A stretch of 64,000 nt of DNA from Flavobacterium subsaxonicum WB 4.1-42 = DSM 21790. Its GTDB lineage: Bacteria > Bacteroidota > Bacteroidia > Flavobacteriales > Flavobacteriaceae. The position numbers and the translations under genes are program-made. The notes under the pieces were generated by a model. That model saw only the letters and a program-made list of their open reading frames with translations, did not search any database and had not been told where the DNA came from. This document shows positions 7,515 to 16,618 of the stretch, one piece after another (within the stretch, counting starts at the first letter, position 1; every line of letters starts with the position of its first letter). The DNA is taken from NCBI RefSeq assembly GCF_000422725.1, contig NZ_KE383910.1, positions 62,001-126,000 on the forward strand, read 5' to 3'.

Positions 7515-8465
7515 ATGGAAAAAAGACAATTAGGAACCACCGATTTGCATGTATACCCCATAACGTTTGGCGGTAATGTTTTTGGATGGACGATAGACGA
7601 GAAACAATCTTTTGAGATACTGGATGCATTTACCGGCGCAGGCTTTAATTTTATTGATACTGCCGATGTATACTCGCGTTGGAAACCGGGTAATGAAGGC
7701 GGCGAAAGCGAAGCTATTATTGGCAACTGGCTTAAAAAGAATAACAACCGCGATAAGGTTGTTATTGCTACCAAAGTGGGCAGCGACCTGGGTAACGGCA
7801 AAAAAGGCCTTGCCAAAAAATACATTTTGCAGGCGGCTGAAGATTCGCTTAAGCGATTAAAGACGGATTATATCGACTTGTACCAAACCCATTTTGATGA
7901 TGAGAGTACACCCATTGAAGAAACATTGGAAGCCTACCAGCAATTAATTAAAGAAGGTAAAGTGCGCCACATTGGGGCATCTAACCTATCGCCGGAAAGG
8001 CTTAAGGCATCGTTAGAAATTGCTGCAGAAAACAGCCTGCCGCTTTACCAGACCTTTCAGCCGGAATATAATTTGTATGAAAGGGAAAAGTTTGAGAACG
8101 GCCTGGAACCACTTTGCCTTGGCAATAACCTGGGTGTGCTAAACTACTATTCGCTTGCCAGCGGATTTTTAACCGGTAAATACCGCTCTAAAGACGACCT
8201 TAGCCAGAGCGCCCGTGGCGGTGGCGTAGAAAAATACCTGGACGCCCGCGGCTTTAAGATCCTGGCGGCGTTAGACGAGGTTTCTAAAACGCTTAACACC
8301 ACCCCTGCAACTGCGGCACTGGCATGGTTAATTCACCGTCCGTCGGTTACAGCGCCTATTGTTAGTGCCACCAGCATTAAACAATTAGACAGCATTATAA
8401 AAGCCCCGGACTTAGCCATTACCGCCCACGAAATCGAGTTGCTAACGCAGGAGAGTGCGTGGTAA
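7515..8465 (+). CDS. Aldo/keto reductase
   Basis: This 316-residue (beta/alpha)8 NADPH-dependent oxidoreductase shows the catalytic tetrad pattern: Asp and Tyr in FIDTADVYSRW, Lys in VVIATKVGS, and His in YQTHFDD. The KVRHIGASNLSPERL and SATSIKQLDS segments are the usual cofactor-binding parts. It resembles the YajO/Tas-like subgroup of general-purpose carbonyl reductases. It follows the Gfo/Idh/MocA gene at 15 bases, consistent with joint sugar or aldehyde metabolism. The real substrate is unknown. Confidence 0.88.
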   Translation: MEKRQLGTTDLHVYPITFGGNVFGWTIDEKQSFEILDAFTGAGFNFIDTADVYSRWKPGNEGGESEAIIGNWLKKNNNRDKVVIATKVGSDLGNGKKGLAKKYILQAAEDSLKRLKTDYIDLYQTHFDDESTPIEETLEAYQQLIKEGKVRHIGASNLSPERLKASLEIAAENSLPLYQTFQPEYNLYEREKFENGLEPLCLGNNLGVLNYYSLASGFLTGKYRSKDDLSQSARGGGVEKYLDARGFKILAALDEVSKTLNTTPATAALAWLIHRPSVTAPIVSATSIKQLDSIIKAPDLAITAHEIELLTQESAW

Positions 8466-8542
8466 GCTGCGCGGTTTAGAGTTTAGGGTTTGGAGTTCAA
8501 AGTTGCCACTCTCGCCTACTTTGAAATAGCAATTGTGGTATT

Positions 8543-8580
8543 CCCCTCTTTTGGAGGGGTGGCTAAAAGCCGGGGTGGTT
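8543..8580. repeat. Dispersed cccctc...gagggg hairpin element
   Basis: CCCCTC and GAGGGG pair around a 5-base loop, followed by tggctaaaagccggggtgg, itself with a short inverted repeat. It is one of several GC-rich intergenic elements in this window. Confidence 0.5.
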
Positions 8581-8638
8581 CAACAAATTATCTACCTAAT
8601 AGTCATATGGAAGCGAGTGTTCCATAAAAATAAAAAAA

Positions 8639-9613
8639 ATGAGAGTATTTACAACACGCAAAATGCCCCGTGCAGGTATCGATCTTTTAGAAGCCGAGGG
8701 CCACACCGTAACCCAGTGGCAGGAAAACAGGGAGCTTACCGAAGCCGAACTTATTGCGCACAGCAAAGAGACCGATGGCATTTTGCTGTCGGGCCGCAGA
8801 AAGGTAGATACTGCCTTTTTAGAGGCGTGCAGCCACTTAAAAGTAATATCGCTGTTTTCGGTAGGTTATGATAATGTAGATGTTGCAGCTGCTACAAAAT
8901 ATAAAATTCCAATTGGGCATACGCCCGATGTGCTGAGTAAGGCCACAGCCGAAACAGCTTTCTTACTTATGATAGCTACAGCCCGCAAAACGTTTTACCA
9001 TCATAAAAGGATTGCTAAAGGCGAATGGGATTTTTTTGACCCCACCGCCGGTTTAGGTCAGGACCTTCACGGCAAAACACTGGGCATACTTGGCCTTGGT
9101 AATATAGGTTTCGAAATGGCTAAGTACTGTAAAAATGCTTATGGTATGGATGTTATTTATCACAACCGCGGCAACAATGAACAGGCCGAAAAAGAGCTCG
9201 GCGCCAAAAAGGTTTCGTTTGACGAACTTCTGGCGCAAAGCGATGTGCTCTCCGTTCACGCTAATTTAACCAACGAGCTTAAGGGTATTTTTAATACCGG
9301 TGCCTTTGGCAAGATGAAGCGTAATGCAATTTTTATCAACACGGCGCGCGGTGGCATCCATAACGAAGAAGACCTAACCCGAGCCCTTGAAAACGGCACT
9401 ATTTGGGGCGCAGGGCTGGATGTTACCAACCCCGAGCCTATGGATAAAAACAACGCACTCTTGGATATGCCCAATGTATCGGTACTACCGCATATTGGGT
9501 CGGCCACTAAGGAAACCCGCGATGCCATGGCCGCACTGGCTGCCGTAAACCTCATAGCAGGCTTAAAGGGCGAAAAGCTGCCGAAGTGTGTTAACCCGGA
9601 GGTGTACGGATAA
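8639..9613 (+). CDS. D-isomer-specific 2-hydroxyacid dehydrogenase (glyoxylate/hydroxypyruvate reductase-like)
   Basis: The protein is a 324-residue cytosolic NAD(P)-dependent enzyme that interconverts 2-oxoacids and D-2-hydroxyacids. The dinucleotide motif is GILGLGNIGFEMAKYC. The catalytic Arg is in INTARGG, the Glu in VTNPEPMD and the His in VLPHIGSAT, so all three active-site residues are present. The N-terminal part ends with the TAETAFLLMIATARK segment typical of the GyaR/GhrB group. The gap upstream holds only a repeat element, so it is likely transcribed separately from the aldo/keto reductase gene. Confidence 0.9.
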   Translation: MRVFTTRKMPRAGIDLLEAEGHTVTQWQENRELTEAELIAHSKETDGILLSGRRKVDTAFLEACSHLKVISLFSVGYDNVDVAAATKYKIPIGHTPDVLSKATAETAFLLMIATARKTFYHHKRIAKGEWDFFDPTAGLGQDLHGKTLGILGLGNIGFEMAKYCKNAYGMDVIYHNRGNNEQAEKELGAKKVSFDELLAQSDVLSVHANLTNELKGIFNTGAFGKMKRNAIFINTARGGIHNEEDLTRALENGTIWGAGLDVTNPEPMDKNNALLDMPNVSVLPHIGSATKETRDAMAALAAVNLIAGLKGEKLPKCVNPEVYG

Positions 9614-9720
9614 TGGAACGCGGATAACGCGGATTTTCACGGATTTGTGTTTAAACTGAAGTTTTCATCGCGAGGGATGCACAACAATAATTATGGGATC
9701 GCTTCGTACCTCACGATGAC
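9614..9720. repeat. Partial copy of the GGAACGCGGAT dispersed element and a catcgcgag element
   Basis: The sequence tggaacgcggataacgcggattttcacggattt is a half copy of the element at 43424-43536. It is followed by catcgcgagggatgc...gcttcgtacctcacgatgac, related to the catcgcgagcgtagtgcaacgg block of the large array at 29.1-30.5 kb. Confidence 0.55.
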
Positions 9721-9744
9721 TAAAACCATTAAAACTGTAACATC

Positions 9745-10242
9745 ATGGAAATACAACACTATCATTTTAAAGACAACGGCGTAATTCCCAACAACAGCCT
9801 GCCGCTGCTGGTATACAAATTCGCATTCCCCGTTAGCGATAGCCTGGCCGATGTTATGGAAGAAACCTTTGCCAGCCACAACTGGACTAACAGTTGGCGT
9901 AATGGTGTGTTTCCGTACCATCATTACCACAGCATAACGCACGAGGTTTTGGGTGTGTATAGCGGCCAGGCGCAACTGCATTTAGGAGGCGAGCAGGGCG
10001 AAAAGATTGATGTTGAAGCCGGAGATGTACTTGTAATTCCCGCCGGTGTGGGACATAAAAAGATAGCGGCTTCGGCCGATTTTGGCGTTATTGGTGCCTA
10101 CCCTGATGGCAAAGATTACGATGTGCTTACAGGCAAGGAAGGCGAACGCCCCCGCGCCGACGAACGTATTGCCGCAGTGCCCCGTCCTGAAACCGACCCG
10201 GTATTGGGTAAAGAGGGTGGCATTGCCGAATATTGGAAATAA
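9745..10242 (+). CDS. Cupin-domain protein (YjlB-like)
   Basis: This 165-residue single-cupin protein carries the first cupin motif in YHHYHSITHEVLGVYSGQAQLHLGG, with histidines and Glu as candidate metal ligands. The second motif is in VEAGDVLVIPAGVGHKKI. The length and the GVFPYHHYHS start are like the YjlB group, whose function is not established. It lies 41 bases upstream of the alpha/beta hydrolase gene, on the same strand. Confidence 0.85.
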   Translation: MEIQHYHFKDNGVIPNNSLPLLVYKFAFPVSDSLADVMEETFASHNWTNSWRNGVFPYHHYHSITHEVLGVYSGQAQLHLGGEQGEKIDVEAGDVLVIPAGVGHKKIAASADFGVIGAYPDGKDYDVLTGKEGERPRADERIAAVPRPETDPVLGKEGGIAEYWK

Positions 10243-10283
10243 GCCTGTTATAAACACAGGCCAAATATTATTAACTTTAAAAT

Positions 10284-11279
10284 ATGAAAAAATTATCGCT
10301 GCTTATAGCATTGTTTACCTGCCTGTTAACATTGGCACAGGATAAAAAGCCGGTGGTTTCAGGGCTAATGCTGGAAAACGTTACCTACCCCTTCCCTGTA
10401 AAGGAAATTAACCTTAAAATACAGGGGCAGGATTTAAAAATGGCCTATATGGATGTGCAGCCTGCCAAACCCAACGGTAAAACTGTTGTGCTGCTGCACG
10501 GCAAAAATTTTAATGCTGCCTATTGGGAACAAACCGCAAAAGACCTTTCTAAAGAGGGTTACCGCGTTATTATGCCCGACCAGATTGGTTTCGGCAAATC
10601 GTCTAAGCCTACCAATATCCAGTACACGTTTCAGCTGTTGGCGCAAAATACCAAAGCCATTTTAGACGAACTTAAGGTTACCAAAATAAGCCTGTTGGGC
10701 CACTCTATGGGTGGCATGGTGGCTACCCGCTTTGCGCTGATGTACCCCGATGTGGTAGAAAAACTAATACTCTCTAACCCTATTGGGCTTGAGGACTGGA
10801 AAACCGTGGTGCCTTACCAAAGCGTAGACGACTGGTACCAGTCGGAACTTAAGCAGGATTACGCCAAGATGAAAGACTACCAGCTTAAATTTTATTACGA
10901 TAACAAATGGAAGCCCGAATACGACCGCTGGCTTAACATTAATGCCGGCTGGACACTGAACAAGGACTATCCTGTAATTGCAAAAAATGCCGCGCTTACG
11001 TATGATATGATTTTTACGCAGCCTGTGGTTTATGAGTTCCAGAACCTGCAAATGCCCACCCTTTTGATTATCGGGCAACGCGACCGTACCGCTTTAGGCA
11101 AAGGCAAAGCCCCTAGAGAAGTGCAGGACAAGCTGGGTAACTATCCTGCCTTGGGTAAGGAAACCGCCAAGAAAATAAAAAATGCTACTTTAGTAGAAAT
11201 AGATAATGTGGGCCACCTGCCGCACATAGAGGCCTACGATAAATTTATTGCCCCGCTTAAAGAGTTCCTTAAAAAGTAA
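10284..11279 (+). CDS. Secreted alpha/beta hydrolase
   Basis: The protein has 331 residues with a signal peptide (MKKLSLLIALFTCLLTLAQ, cut after Ala-Gln), so it acts in the periplasm or outside. The fold signature is clear: oxyanion HG in VLLHGKNFNA, nucleophile elbow GHSMGG, an acid region around IIGQRDRT and catalytic His in VGHLPHIEA. Substrates of this group range from esters to lactones and cannot be fixed here. The MFS transporter starts 18 bases downstream but has its own promoter-like box. Confidence 0.88.
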   Translation: MKKLSLLIALFTCLLTLAQDKKPVVSGLMLENVTYPFPVKEINLKIQGQDLKMAYMDVQPAKPNGKTVVLLHGKNFNAAYWEQTAKDLSKEGYRVIMPDQIGFGKSSKPTNIQYTFQLLAQNTKAILDELKVTKISLLGHSMGGMVATRFALMYPDVVEKLILSNPIGLEDWKTVVPYQSVDDWYQSELKQDYAKMKDYQLKFYYDNKWKPEYDRWLNINAGWTLNKDYPVIAKNAALTYDMIFTQPVVYEFQNLQMPTLLIIGQRDRTALGKGKAPREVQDKLGNYPALGKETAKKIKNATLVEIDNVGHLPHIEAYDKFIAPLKEFLKK

Positions 11280-11285
11280 GTATAT

Positions 11286-11293
11286 TATCTTTG
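11286..11293 (+). promoter_or_regulatory. -7 box directly before the MFS start
   Basis: TATCTTTG matches TAnnTTTG perfectly but ends only 4 bases before the ATG at 11298. If used, the transcript would be leaderless or translation would begin downstream at the ATG at 11382. Confidence 0.4.
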
Positions 11294-11297
11294 CACC

Positions 11298-12518
11298 ATG
11301 GATACCGAAATAAACCTGTCACGAAAGGTACGCAAGCCTCTAAAACTATACAAAGAGGCCAAGCAAAGCTACCTAAACCGCATGCGCCTGGCCGTATCGC
11401 TTTTTTATTTTTCTATGGGGCTTACGTTTGCCACCTGGGCAAGCCGCATACCCGATATTAAGTCGACCTTACATCTTACTGAAGCCGACCTGGGTACGGT
11501 GCTTTTTGCCATACCCTGCGGGCAGCTGCTTATGATGCCTTTTTCGGCACGTATTGTAGTAAGGTACGGCAGCAGCAAAACGGTGGTTGCAGGTATTATA
11601 ATGTACATAGCAGCTATGGTTACGTTAGGATTGGGTACCGAGATCTGGCACCTTATGCTGTCGCTGTTCTTTTTTGGGGTGTTTAGTAATTTTACCAATA
11701 TATCAGTAAATACACAGGGGCTGCTTACCGAGGGCATTTTTCGTAAACCCATTATGTCGTCGTTTCACGGGGCATGGAGCCTTGCCGGTTTTACCGGTGC
11801 GCTTATAGGCCTGCTGATGATGAATATTGGCCTGCCACCCCGCATTCACTTTGCTGTTGTGGCTGTACTGCTTTATGTAGTTATTGCTTTTAATTACCGA
11901 CAATTGGTAAAAACCAAACCCGCCAAACCACAGGCCGCTGAAGCCGACAGAAAACGCAGCCTGATACCCAAACTTAACCCTGCACTGGCATGGCTGGGTG
12001 TTATTGGCTTTTGCAGCATGGTAAGCGAGGGCATAATGTTCGACTGGAGTGGCGTGTACTTTAAAGATGTGGTTAAAGCACCGGAATCGTTAGTTATACT
12101 GGGCTATACCTCGTTTATGATCATGATGGCTTCGGGCCGTTTTATAGGCGATAAAGTAACGGCGCGCTTTGGCCGTAAGAGAGTGTTGCAGGTTAGCGGC
12201 GTGCTGATATCGGGCGGTATGTACCTTGCCGTGTTTTTGCCGTATGTAATTCCTGCAGCAATTGGCTTTATGCTGGTTGGTTTGGGAGTAAGCACCGTAG
12301 TACCGGGCGTGTACAGCCTTGCCGGCCGTACCCCGGGCATAGAGCCAAGCAAGGCGCTTACGGCGGTATCAAGCGTTAGCTTTCTTGGCTTTTTAATAGG
12401 CCCGCCCGTTATTGGGTATGTTGCCCATGCGGTGGGGCTTAAAATGTCGTTCGCGCTTATAGGCATCTTTGGAGTAGGTATAGCACTGCTTGTAAACAAG
12501 GTTAAGGCTATAGAATAG
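11298..12518 (+). CDS. MFS transporter, YbjJ-like
   Basis: This is a 406-residue major facilitator with about 12 hydrophobic helices. The GLTFATWASRIPDIKSTLHLTEADLGTVLF region after the first helix is the signature of the YbjJ-like branch, presumed sugar or drug exporters of the inner membrane. The first ~28 residues are basic and may not be translated: a TAnnTTTG box abuts this ATG, and an alternative ATG at 11382 would start at MRLAVSLFYFSMG, just before the first helix. It is the last gene of the plus-strand metabolic run. Confidence 0.87.
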   Translation: MDTEINLSRKVRKPLKLYKEAKQSYLNRMRLAVSLFYFSMGLTFATWASRIPDIKSTLHLTEADLGTVLFAIPCGQLLMMPFSARIVVRYGSSKTVVAGIIMYIAAMVTLGLGTEIWHLMLSLFFFGVFSNFTNISVNTQGLLTEGIFRKPIMSSFHGAWSLAGFTGALIGLLMMNIGLPPRIHFAVVAVLLYVVIAFNYRQLVKTKPAKPQAAEADRKRSLIPKLNPALAWLGVIGFCSMVSEGIMFDWSGVYFKDVVKAPESLVILGYTSFMIMMASGRFIGDKVTARFGRKRVLQVSGVLISGGMYLAVFLPYVIPAAIGFMLVGLGVSTVVPGVYSLAGRTPGIEPSKALTAVSSVSFLGFLIGPPVIGYVAHAVGLKMSFALIGIFGVGIALLVNKVKAIE

Positions 12519-12533
12519 GTTTGCACACAGCAC

Positions 12534-12564
12534 AAAAAAAGCCCCGAGTAACAACTTCGGGGCT
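12534..12564 (-). terminator. Terminator of the GH30-GH3 operon
   Basis: The stem AGCCCCGA / TCGGGGCT with a 9-base loop is followed on the minus strand by seven T. It lies 40 bases beyond the GH3 stop and between convergent genes. Confidence 0.85.
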
Positions 12565-12604
12565 GGAGTACTAACCTAAACTCTAATTTATGAATTAACA
12601 AAAA

Positions 12605-14911
12605 TTATTCAGATAATGTAAAGGTGGCTTTTAGTTTCTCTATCGAGATTTCAAAGTCGCCTGCCTCAAGTATGTCTTTGCCATCGCGGCCCACATAGGT
12701 AAGGTCTTTAGGGTTAAGCTCAAATGTAACGATTTTGCTTTCGCCCGGTTTAAGGTCTATCTTTTCAAAACGGCGCAGGCGTTTAACATCGGGGGTAACG
12801 CTGGTAGCATAAAGATCGGATGTAAATAAATGCACCACCTCTTTACCGGCCACTTTACCCGTGTTGGTAACCACTATAGTAATCTGCACATTCTCGCCTT
12901 TTTTAACAGACGCCTTATTAACCTTTAAGTCTTTATAACTAAAAGTTGTATAGCTTAACCCATGCCCAAACGCGTATTGCGGATTGTAATCGGCTTCGTA
13001 GTTATACACACCCTCGGCCTTTTTTTGCTCCTCACTTGGTTTATGAATGTAGCTTATTGTAGCGTTAGGATACCTTGGGTAGGTGTACGGCAGTTTCCCG
13101 CTTGGATTAACATCGCCAAACAGTACATCGGCAATAGCATCGCCACCAAAATTACCCGGCAGATAACTTTGCACAATACCTTTAATGTTGCTTTCAAACT
13201 TGCTAATCAGCCTTGGGCGGCCTTCATTCAAAATTAATATAACCGTTTTACCGGTAGTCGCAATTTTTTGAGCCAGTTCGGTTTGCAGGTCGCTCATGTA
13301 CAGGTCGTTCATGTCGCCCGGTTTTTCGGTATAGCTGTTCTCGCCAAGGCAAAGTAAAATTACATCGGCGTTTTTAGCAGCAGCAACGGCTTCGTCCATC
13401 TTATCGGCAAGCTCATCATAATAATGCCCGCCAGCTTTATAGCTCACCCCGGGAATGTAAGTAACATTGGCCTTACCAATCTCGTTTTCTACCGCCTCTA
13501 CAATAGTATTGTATTTAGCCGCATACTGATCGGTTTTATCGCCCTGCCAGGTGTACGTCCACCCACCGTTAAGGGTGCGCATGCTGTTAGCATTAGGGCC
13601 AGTAATAAGCACTTTTATGTTCTTTTTAAGCGGCAGTACATTGCCCTCGTTCTTAAGCAGGGTAATAGCCTCGGCAGCCATATCGTATGATGCCTTCTGG
13701 TGCTCTTTGCTGCCAAATTTAGGGTAGTCTTTAGGGTTGGTATTGGGCTTATCAAAAAGGTTCAGTGCATACTTAACTTTAAGAATCCTGCGAACGGCAT
13801 CGTCTATCCTTTCCTGTTTTACTTTACCCTCTTTAACCAGCGCTATTAAATTATCACAAAAAACCTCGTACTGGTAAGGTATCATGCTCATGTCTATACC
13901 GGCATTTATAGCCAGGACAATAGCCTCTTTATCAGATGCCGCCATCCTGTCGCGCTTGTGCAGGTTTTCTATATCTGCCCAATCGGTTACTACAAGGCCT
14001 TTAAAGCCAAGTTCATCTTTTAAAAGTTTGGTAAGGATATCATAGTTGGCATGCACCGGAACCCCATTGATTACGCCAGAATTAATCATTATTGTTTGCG
14101 CACCCGCCTCTATGGCCGCCTTAAACGACGGCAGGTGGTATTCGCGCAGGGCATCTTCGCTAATATAAGCGGGTGTCCTGTCTTTGCCCGATGTTGCCGC
14201 ATGATAGCCTAAAAAGTGCTTAATGCAGCTTGCCACCTTTTGCGCATCGCCAATGTTGTTGCCTTCAAAGCCGTGCACCATGGCAACGCCAAGTACAGAG
14301 CACAGGTAAGGGTCTTCGCCAAAGCTCTCCCACTGTCGTGGGAAACGCGGGTCCATACCCAGATCTAATACCGGAGAGAACGTCCACGGAATGTTACTGG
14401 CACGGGTTTCGTAAGCCGTAATGCTTGCACCCAGCTCGGTAAGCTTAGGGTTGCGCGCTGCTGCCTGCGCTATTTCCTGCGGAAACATGGTAGCACCATC
14501 GGTATACGTTGCACCGTGAATTTCGTCTACGCCATACAGCACCGGTATTTTATTTTTATCTGTTGCCAACGATGCTTTTTGCACGCCGCTAATAAGCTCG
14601 TACCATTTTTGCGGTGTTACCGCCTGGCCGCCGGCTATGTTTAGCACCGACCCAATATGGTACTTGCCGAAAACCTTTTTCATTTCGGCATCATCCAGCG
14701 TAAGGGGCTGCGTACTGCTAAAACGGTTATCGCCCTTGCAAAGCACATCGAGCGTTATCTGTGCCATCTGGCCTACTTTTTCTTCAAGGGTCATTTTTGC
14801 AATAAGGGCATCAACTTTTTTGTCTATGTCCTGTTGCTTTTGCTGGGCATGGCCCAGGGCTGCTGCAAGAAGCAGCGTTGTAAGTGCTAAATTTTTAAAA
14901 CCTTTCTTCAT
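12605..14911 (-). CDS. bglX: Beta-glucosidase BglX (glycoside hydrolase family 3)
   Basis: The protein has 768 residues with a signal peptide (about 22 residues, ending GHAQ), so it is periplasmic. It removes glucose from the non-reducing ends of beta-glucosides. The order is the GH3 N-terminal TIM barrel, the alpha/beta sandwich and a C-terminal fibronectin III-like domain. The KHFLGY motif is at 231-236, and the nucleophile Asp310 is in GLVVTDWAD. The GH30 gene ends 3 bases upstream, so they form one operon. Together they would take beta-1,6- or mixed beta-glucan to glucose. Confidence 0.95.
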   Translation of the reverse strand: MKKGFKNLALTTLLLAAALGHAQQKQQDIDKKVDALIAKMTLEEKVGQMAQITLDVLCKGDNRFSSTQPLTLDDAEMKKVFGKYHIGSVLNIAGGQAVTPQKWYELISGVQKASLATDKNKIPVLYGVDEIHGATYTDGATMFPQEIAQAAARNPKLTELGASITAYETRASNIPWTFSPVLDLGMDPRFPRQWESFGEDPYLCSVLGVAMVHGFEGNNIGDAQKVASCIKHFLGYHAATSGKDRTPAYISEDALREYHLPSFKAAIEAGAQTIMINSGVINGVPVHANYDILTKLLKDELGFKGLVVTDWADIENLHKRDRMAASDKEAIVLAINAGIDMSMIPYQYEVFCDNLIALVKEGKVKQERIDDAVRRILKVKYALNLFDKPNTNPKDYPKFGSKEHQKASYDMAAEAITLLKNEGNVLPLKKNIKVLITGPNANSMRTLNGGWTYTWQGDKTDQYAAKYNTIVEAVENEIGKANVTYIPGVSYKAGGHYYDELADKMDEAVAAAKNADVILLCLGENSYTEKPGDMNDLYMSDLQTELAQKIATTGKTVILILNEGRPRLISKFESNIKGIVQSYLPGNFGGDAIADVLFGDVNPSGKLPYTYPRYPNATISYIHKPSEEQKKAEGVYNYEADYNPQYAFGHGLSYTTFSYKDLKVNKASVKKGENVQITIVVTNTGKVAGKEVVHLFTSDLYATSVTPDVKRLRRFEKIDLKPGESKIVTFELNPKDLTYVGRDGKDILEAGDFEISIEKLKATFTLSE

Positions 14912-14914
14912 TTT

Positions 14915-16330
14915 TTATAGTACAAGGGTGGCTACGGCACCCGCTTTTAGTGTAATGGTTGTTGTTTTGCTGCCTGCGGCTACGTCTACCGTTTTTTCTT
15001 GGTTAGAAGTATTTTGGATGATGGCTACCACATTGCCGGCTGGTGTTGTGTACGCCACATTAGGCAGGCCTTCCGGCAGATTGCTCTCTACCCGTACAGA
15101 CCCCGGCCTTACAAACTTAGAGGCGTGTGCAATAATATAATAGGCCGGCTCTCGGGTAACCTCATCGCCCGTAATGGTAACGGCGCCAAGGCAACGGTCG
15201 CAGCCACCCCTGTCGGTATGCGGCTCCAGTTTTTCGTTGGCGGCAAGGTTCCACTCCAGTACGGTTTTACACCAGTTGCGGGGCGCGCCAATAATAAGGT
15301 TTTCTATATGCCAGTCCAGTTCTTTTTTAAAGTTGCCCGGGGCGCCTACCCACTGCTCTGTAAAATATAGGTTTTTATTTGGATGTGCCTGGTGCACTTT
15401 GCTAATGGCATCTACCGTGCCGCCGTACAGGTGAAACGCCGACCCATCGATATACTTAGCCGCATCGGCATCGTTTAAAATAGAGATAGGATATTCCGGC
15501 TTATCGGCATTATGGTCGTAAATAATAATTTTGGTTTTGATGCCATTCTGCCTGAACACAGGCCCTAAATGATCGCGCACAAAAACCTTCTGGTCATCGG
15601 CCACCATTAAAAGGCTTGGCGTGTTGCCCGGGTGCAGCGGCTCGTTTTGTACGGTAAGCGCATCTATGGTAATGCCGTTTTTTTGCATCTGCTCAATGTA
15701 CTTAACCAGGTAGTTGGCGTATAAACCGTAATATTGGGGCTTAAGGCTGCCACCACGGCTGTCGCCATTGGTTTTCATCCATACGGGTGGCGACCATGGC
15801 GATGCCAGTATCTTAATCTTAGGGTTAATGGCCAGTATTTGCTTAAGTACCGGTATAAGGTACAGCTTATCGTAACCAAGGTCGAACTTTTCGAGGTTCA
15901 GGTCGGCCTGGCCTTCCGGAAGGTCGTTGTACGAAAATACTTTTTCATCAAGGTCAGACGCGCCAACGCTTACGCGGAGGTAGCTGGTACCAATATCGTT
16001 TTGGCCGGTACCAAACAATTCCTGCAATAATTTTGCGCGTGCAGGGGCACTCATGTTGCTAATGTGCAACGCGCTGCCCCCGGTTAGCGTAAAGCCAAAA
16101 CCGTCCATTGTCTGGTAAGTAGTGGCGGTGTTAATGTTTAATTTAACATTAGTTGTGGATGGATTGTTGGAAAAGGGCTGCTCTTGTAGCAGTATAGATT
16201 TGTCTGGCATGGTAACCCAAAGGGCGCTGCCGGTTTTTTTAACAGATGTACTGCTGCACGCTGCCAACAGTGCCGCTAACGAGAGCGACAAAGCAAGGCC
16301 GGTGCATTTTTTAAGGCTGTTTGTAAACAT
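14915..16330 (-). CDS. Glycoside hydrolase family 30 lipoprotein (glucosylceramidase/beta-1,6-glucanase-like)
   Basis: This 471-residue protein starts with a lipoprotein signal peptide and lipobox LAAC (Cys25, followed by SST), so it is probably membrane-anchored. The GH30 barrel shows the acid/base Glu230 in VQNEP and the nucleophile Glu325 in LYFTEQWVG; both fit a retaining mechanism. The DGFGFTLTGG and SPWSPPVWMKTN segments are family hallmarks. In Bacteroidota, GH30 beside GH3 usually targets beta-1,6-glucan; that specificity is inference here. It is the first gene of the operon, facing the divergent regulator gene across a 288-base gap. Confidence 0.93.
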   Translation of the reverse strand: MFTNSLKKCTGLALSLSLAALLAACSSTSVKKTGSALWVTMPDKSILLQEQPFSNNPSTTNVKLNINTATTYQTMDGFGFTLTGGSALHISNMSAPARAKLLQELFGTGQNDIGTSYLRVSVGASDLDEKVFSYNDLPEGQADLNLEKFDLGYDKLYLIPVLKQILAINPKIKILASPWSPPVWMKTNGDSRGGSLKPQYYGLYANYLVKYIEQMQKNGITIDALTVQNEPLHPGNTPSLLMVADDQKVFVRDHLGPVFRQNGIKTKIIIYDHNADKPEYPISILNDADAAKYIDGSAFHLYGGTVDAISKVHQAHPNKNLYFTEQWVGAPGNFKKELDWHIENLIIGAPRNWCKTVLEWNLAANEKLEPHTDRGGCDRCLGAVTITGDEVTREPAYYIIAHASKFVRPGSVRVESNLPEGLPNVAYTTPAGNVVAIIQNTSNQEKTVDVAAGSKTTTITLKAGAVATLVL

Positions 16331-16618
16331 TAATAGGTGAATTATTATATAACAAGGTGTGCGGCTAACCCCATCAATGGGGTTTTTAGCAATGCCAAAG
16401 TAGCACTATAAAAACAACAACTAAAAATTTAGTGTACACTTTGTTTACGCCAATACTCAAACACCCTACTCACACTATTACTTTTTTTTTATAACCTATT
16501 GTACAGCAAAACAATATCTTAAATATTTTTATACACTTTTTTACATTAATAGTACATAATTATACCTTAAATCTGCTAATTTTACATCGTTTTCGCGTTT
16601 AGCAAAACATGCTGTTAC
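16331..16618. promoter_or_regulatory. Divergent control region between the GH30 operon and its likely regulator
   Basis: This is an AT-rich gap of 288 bases with no gene. It holds the 8-bp palindrome GTGTACAC (about 16433-16440). I found no convincing TAnnTTTG box. The divergent arrangement suggests that the operator of the regulator at 16619 lies here. Confidence 0.35.
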
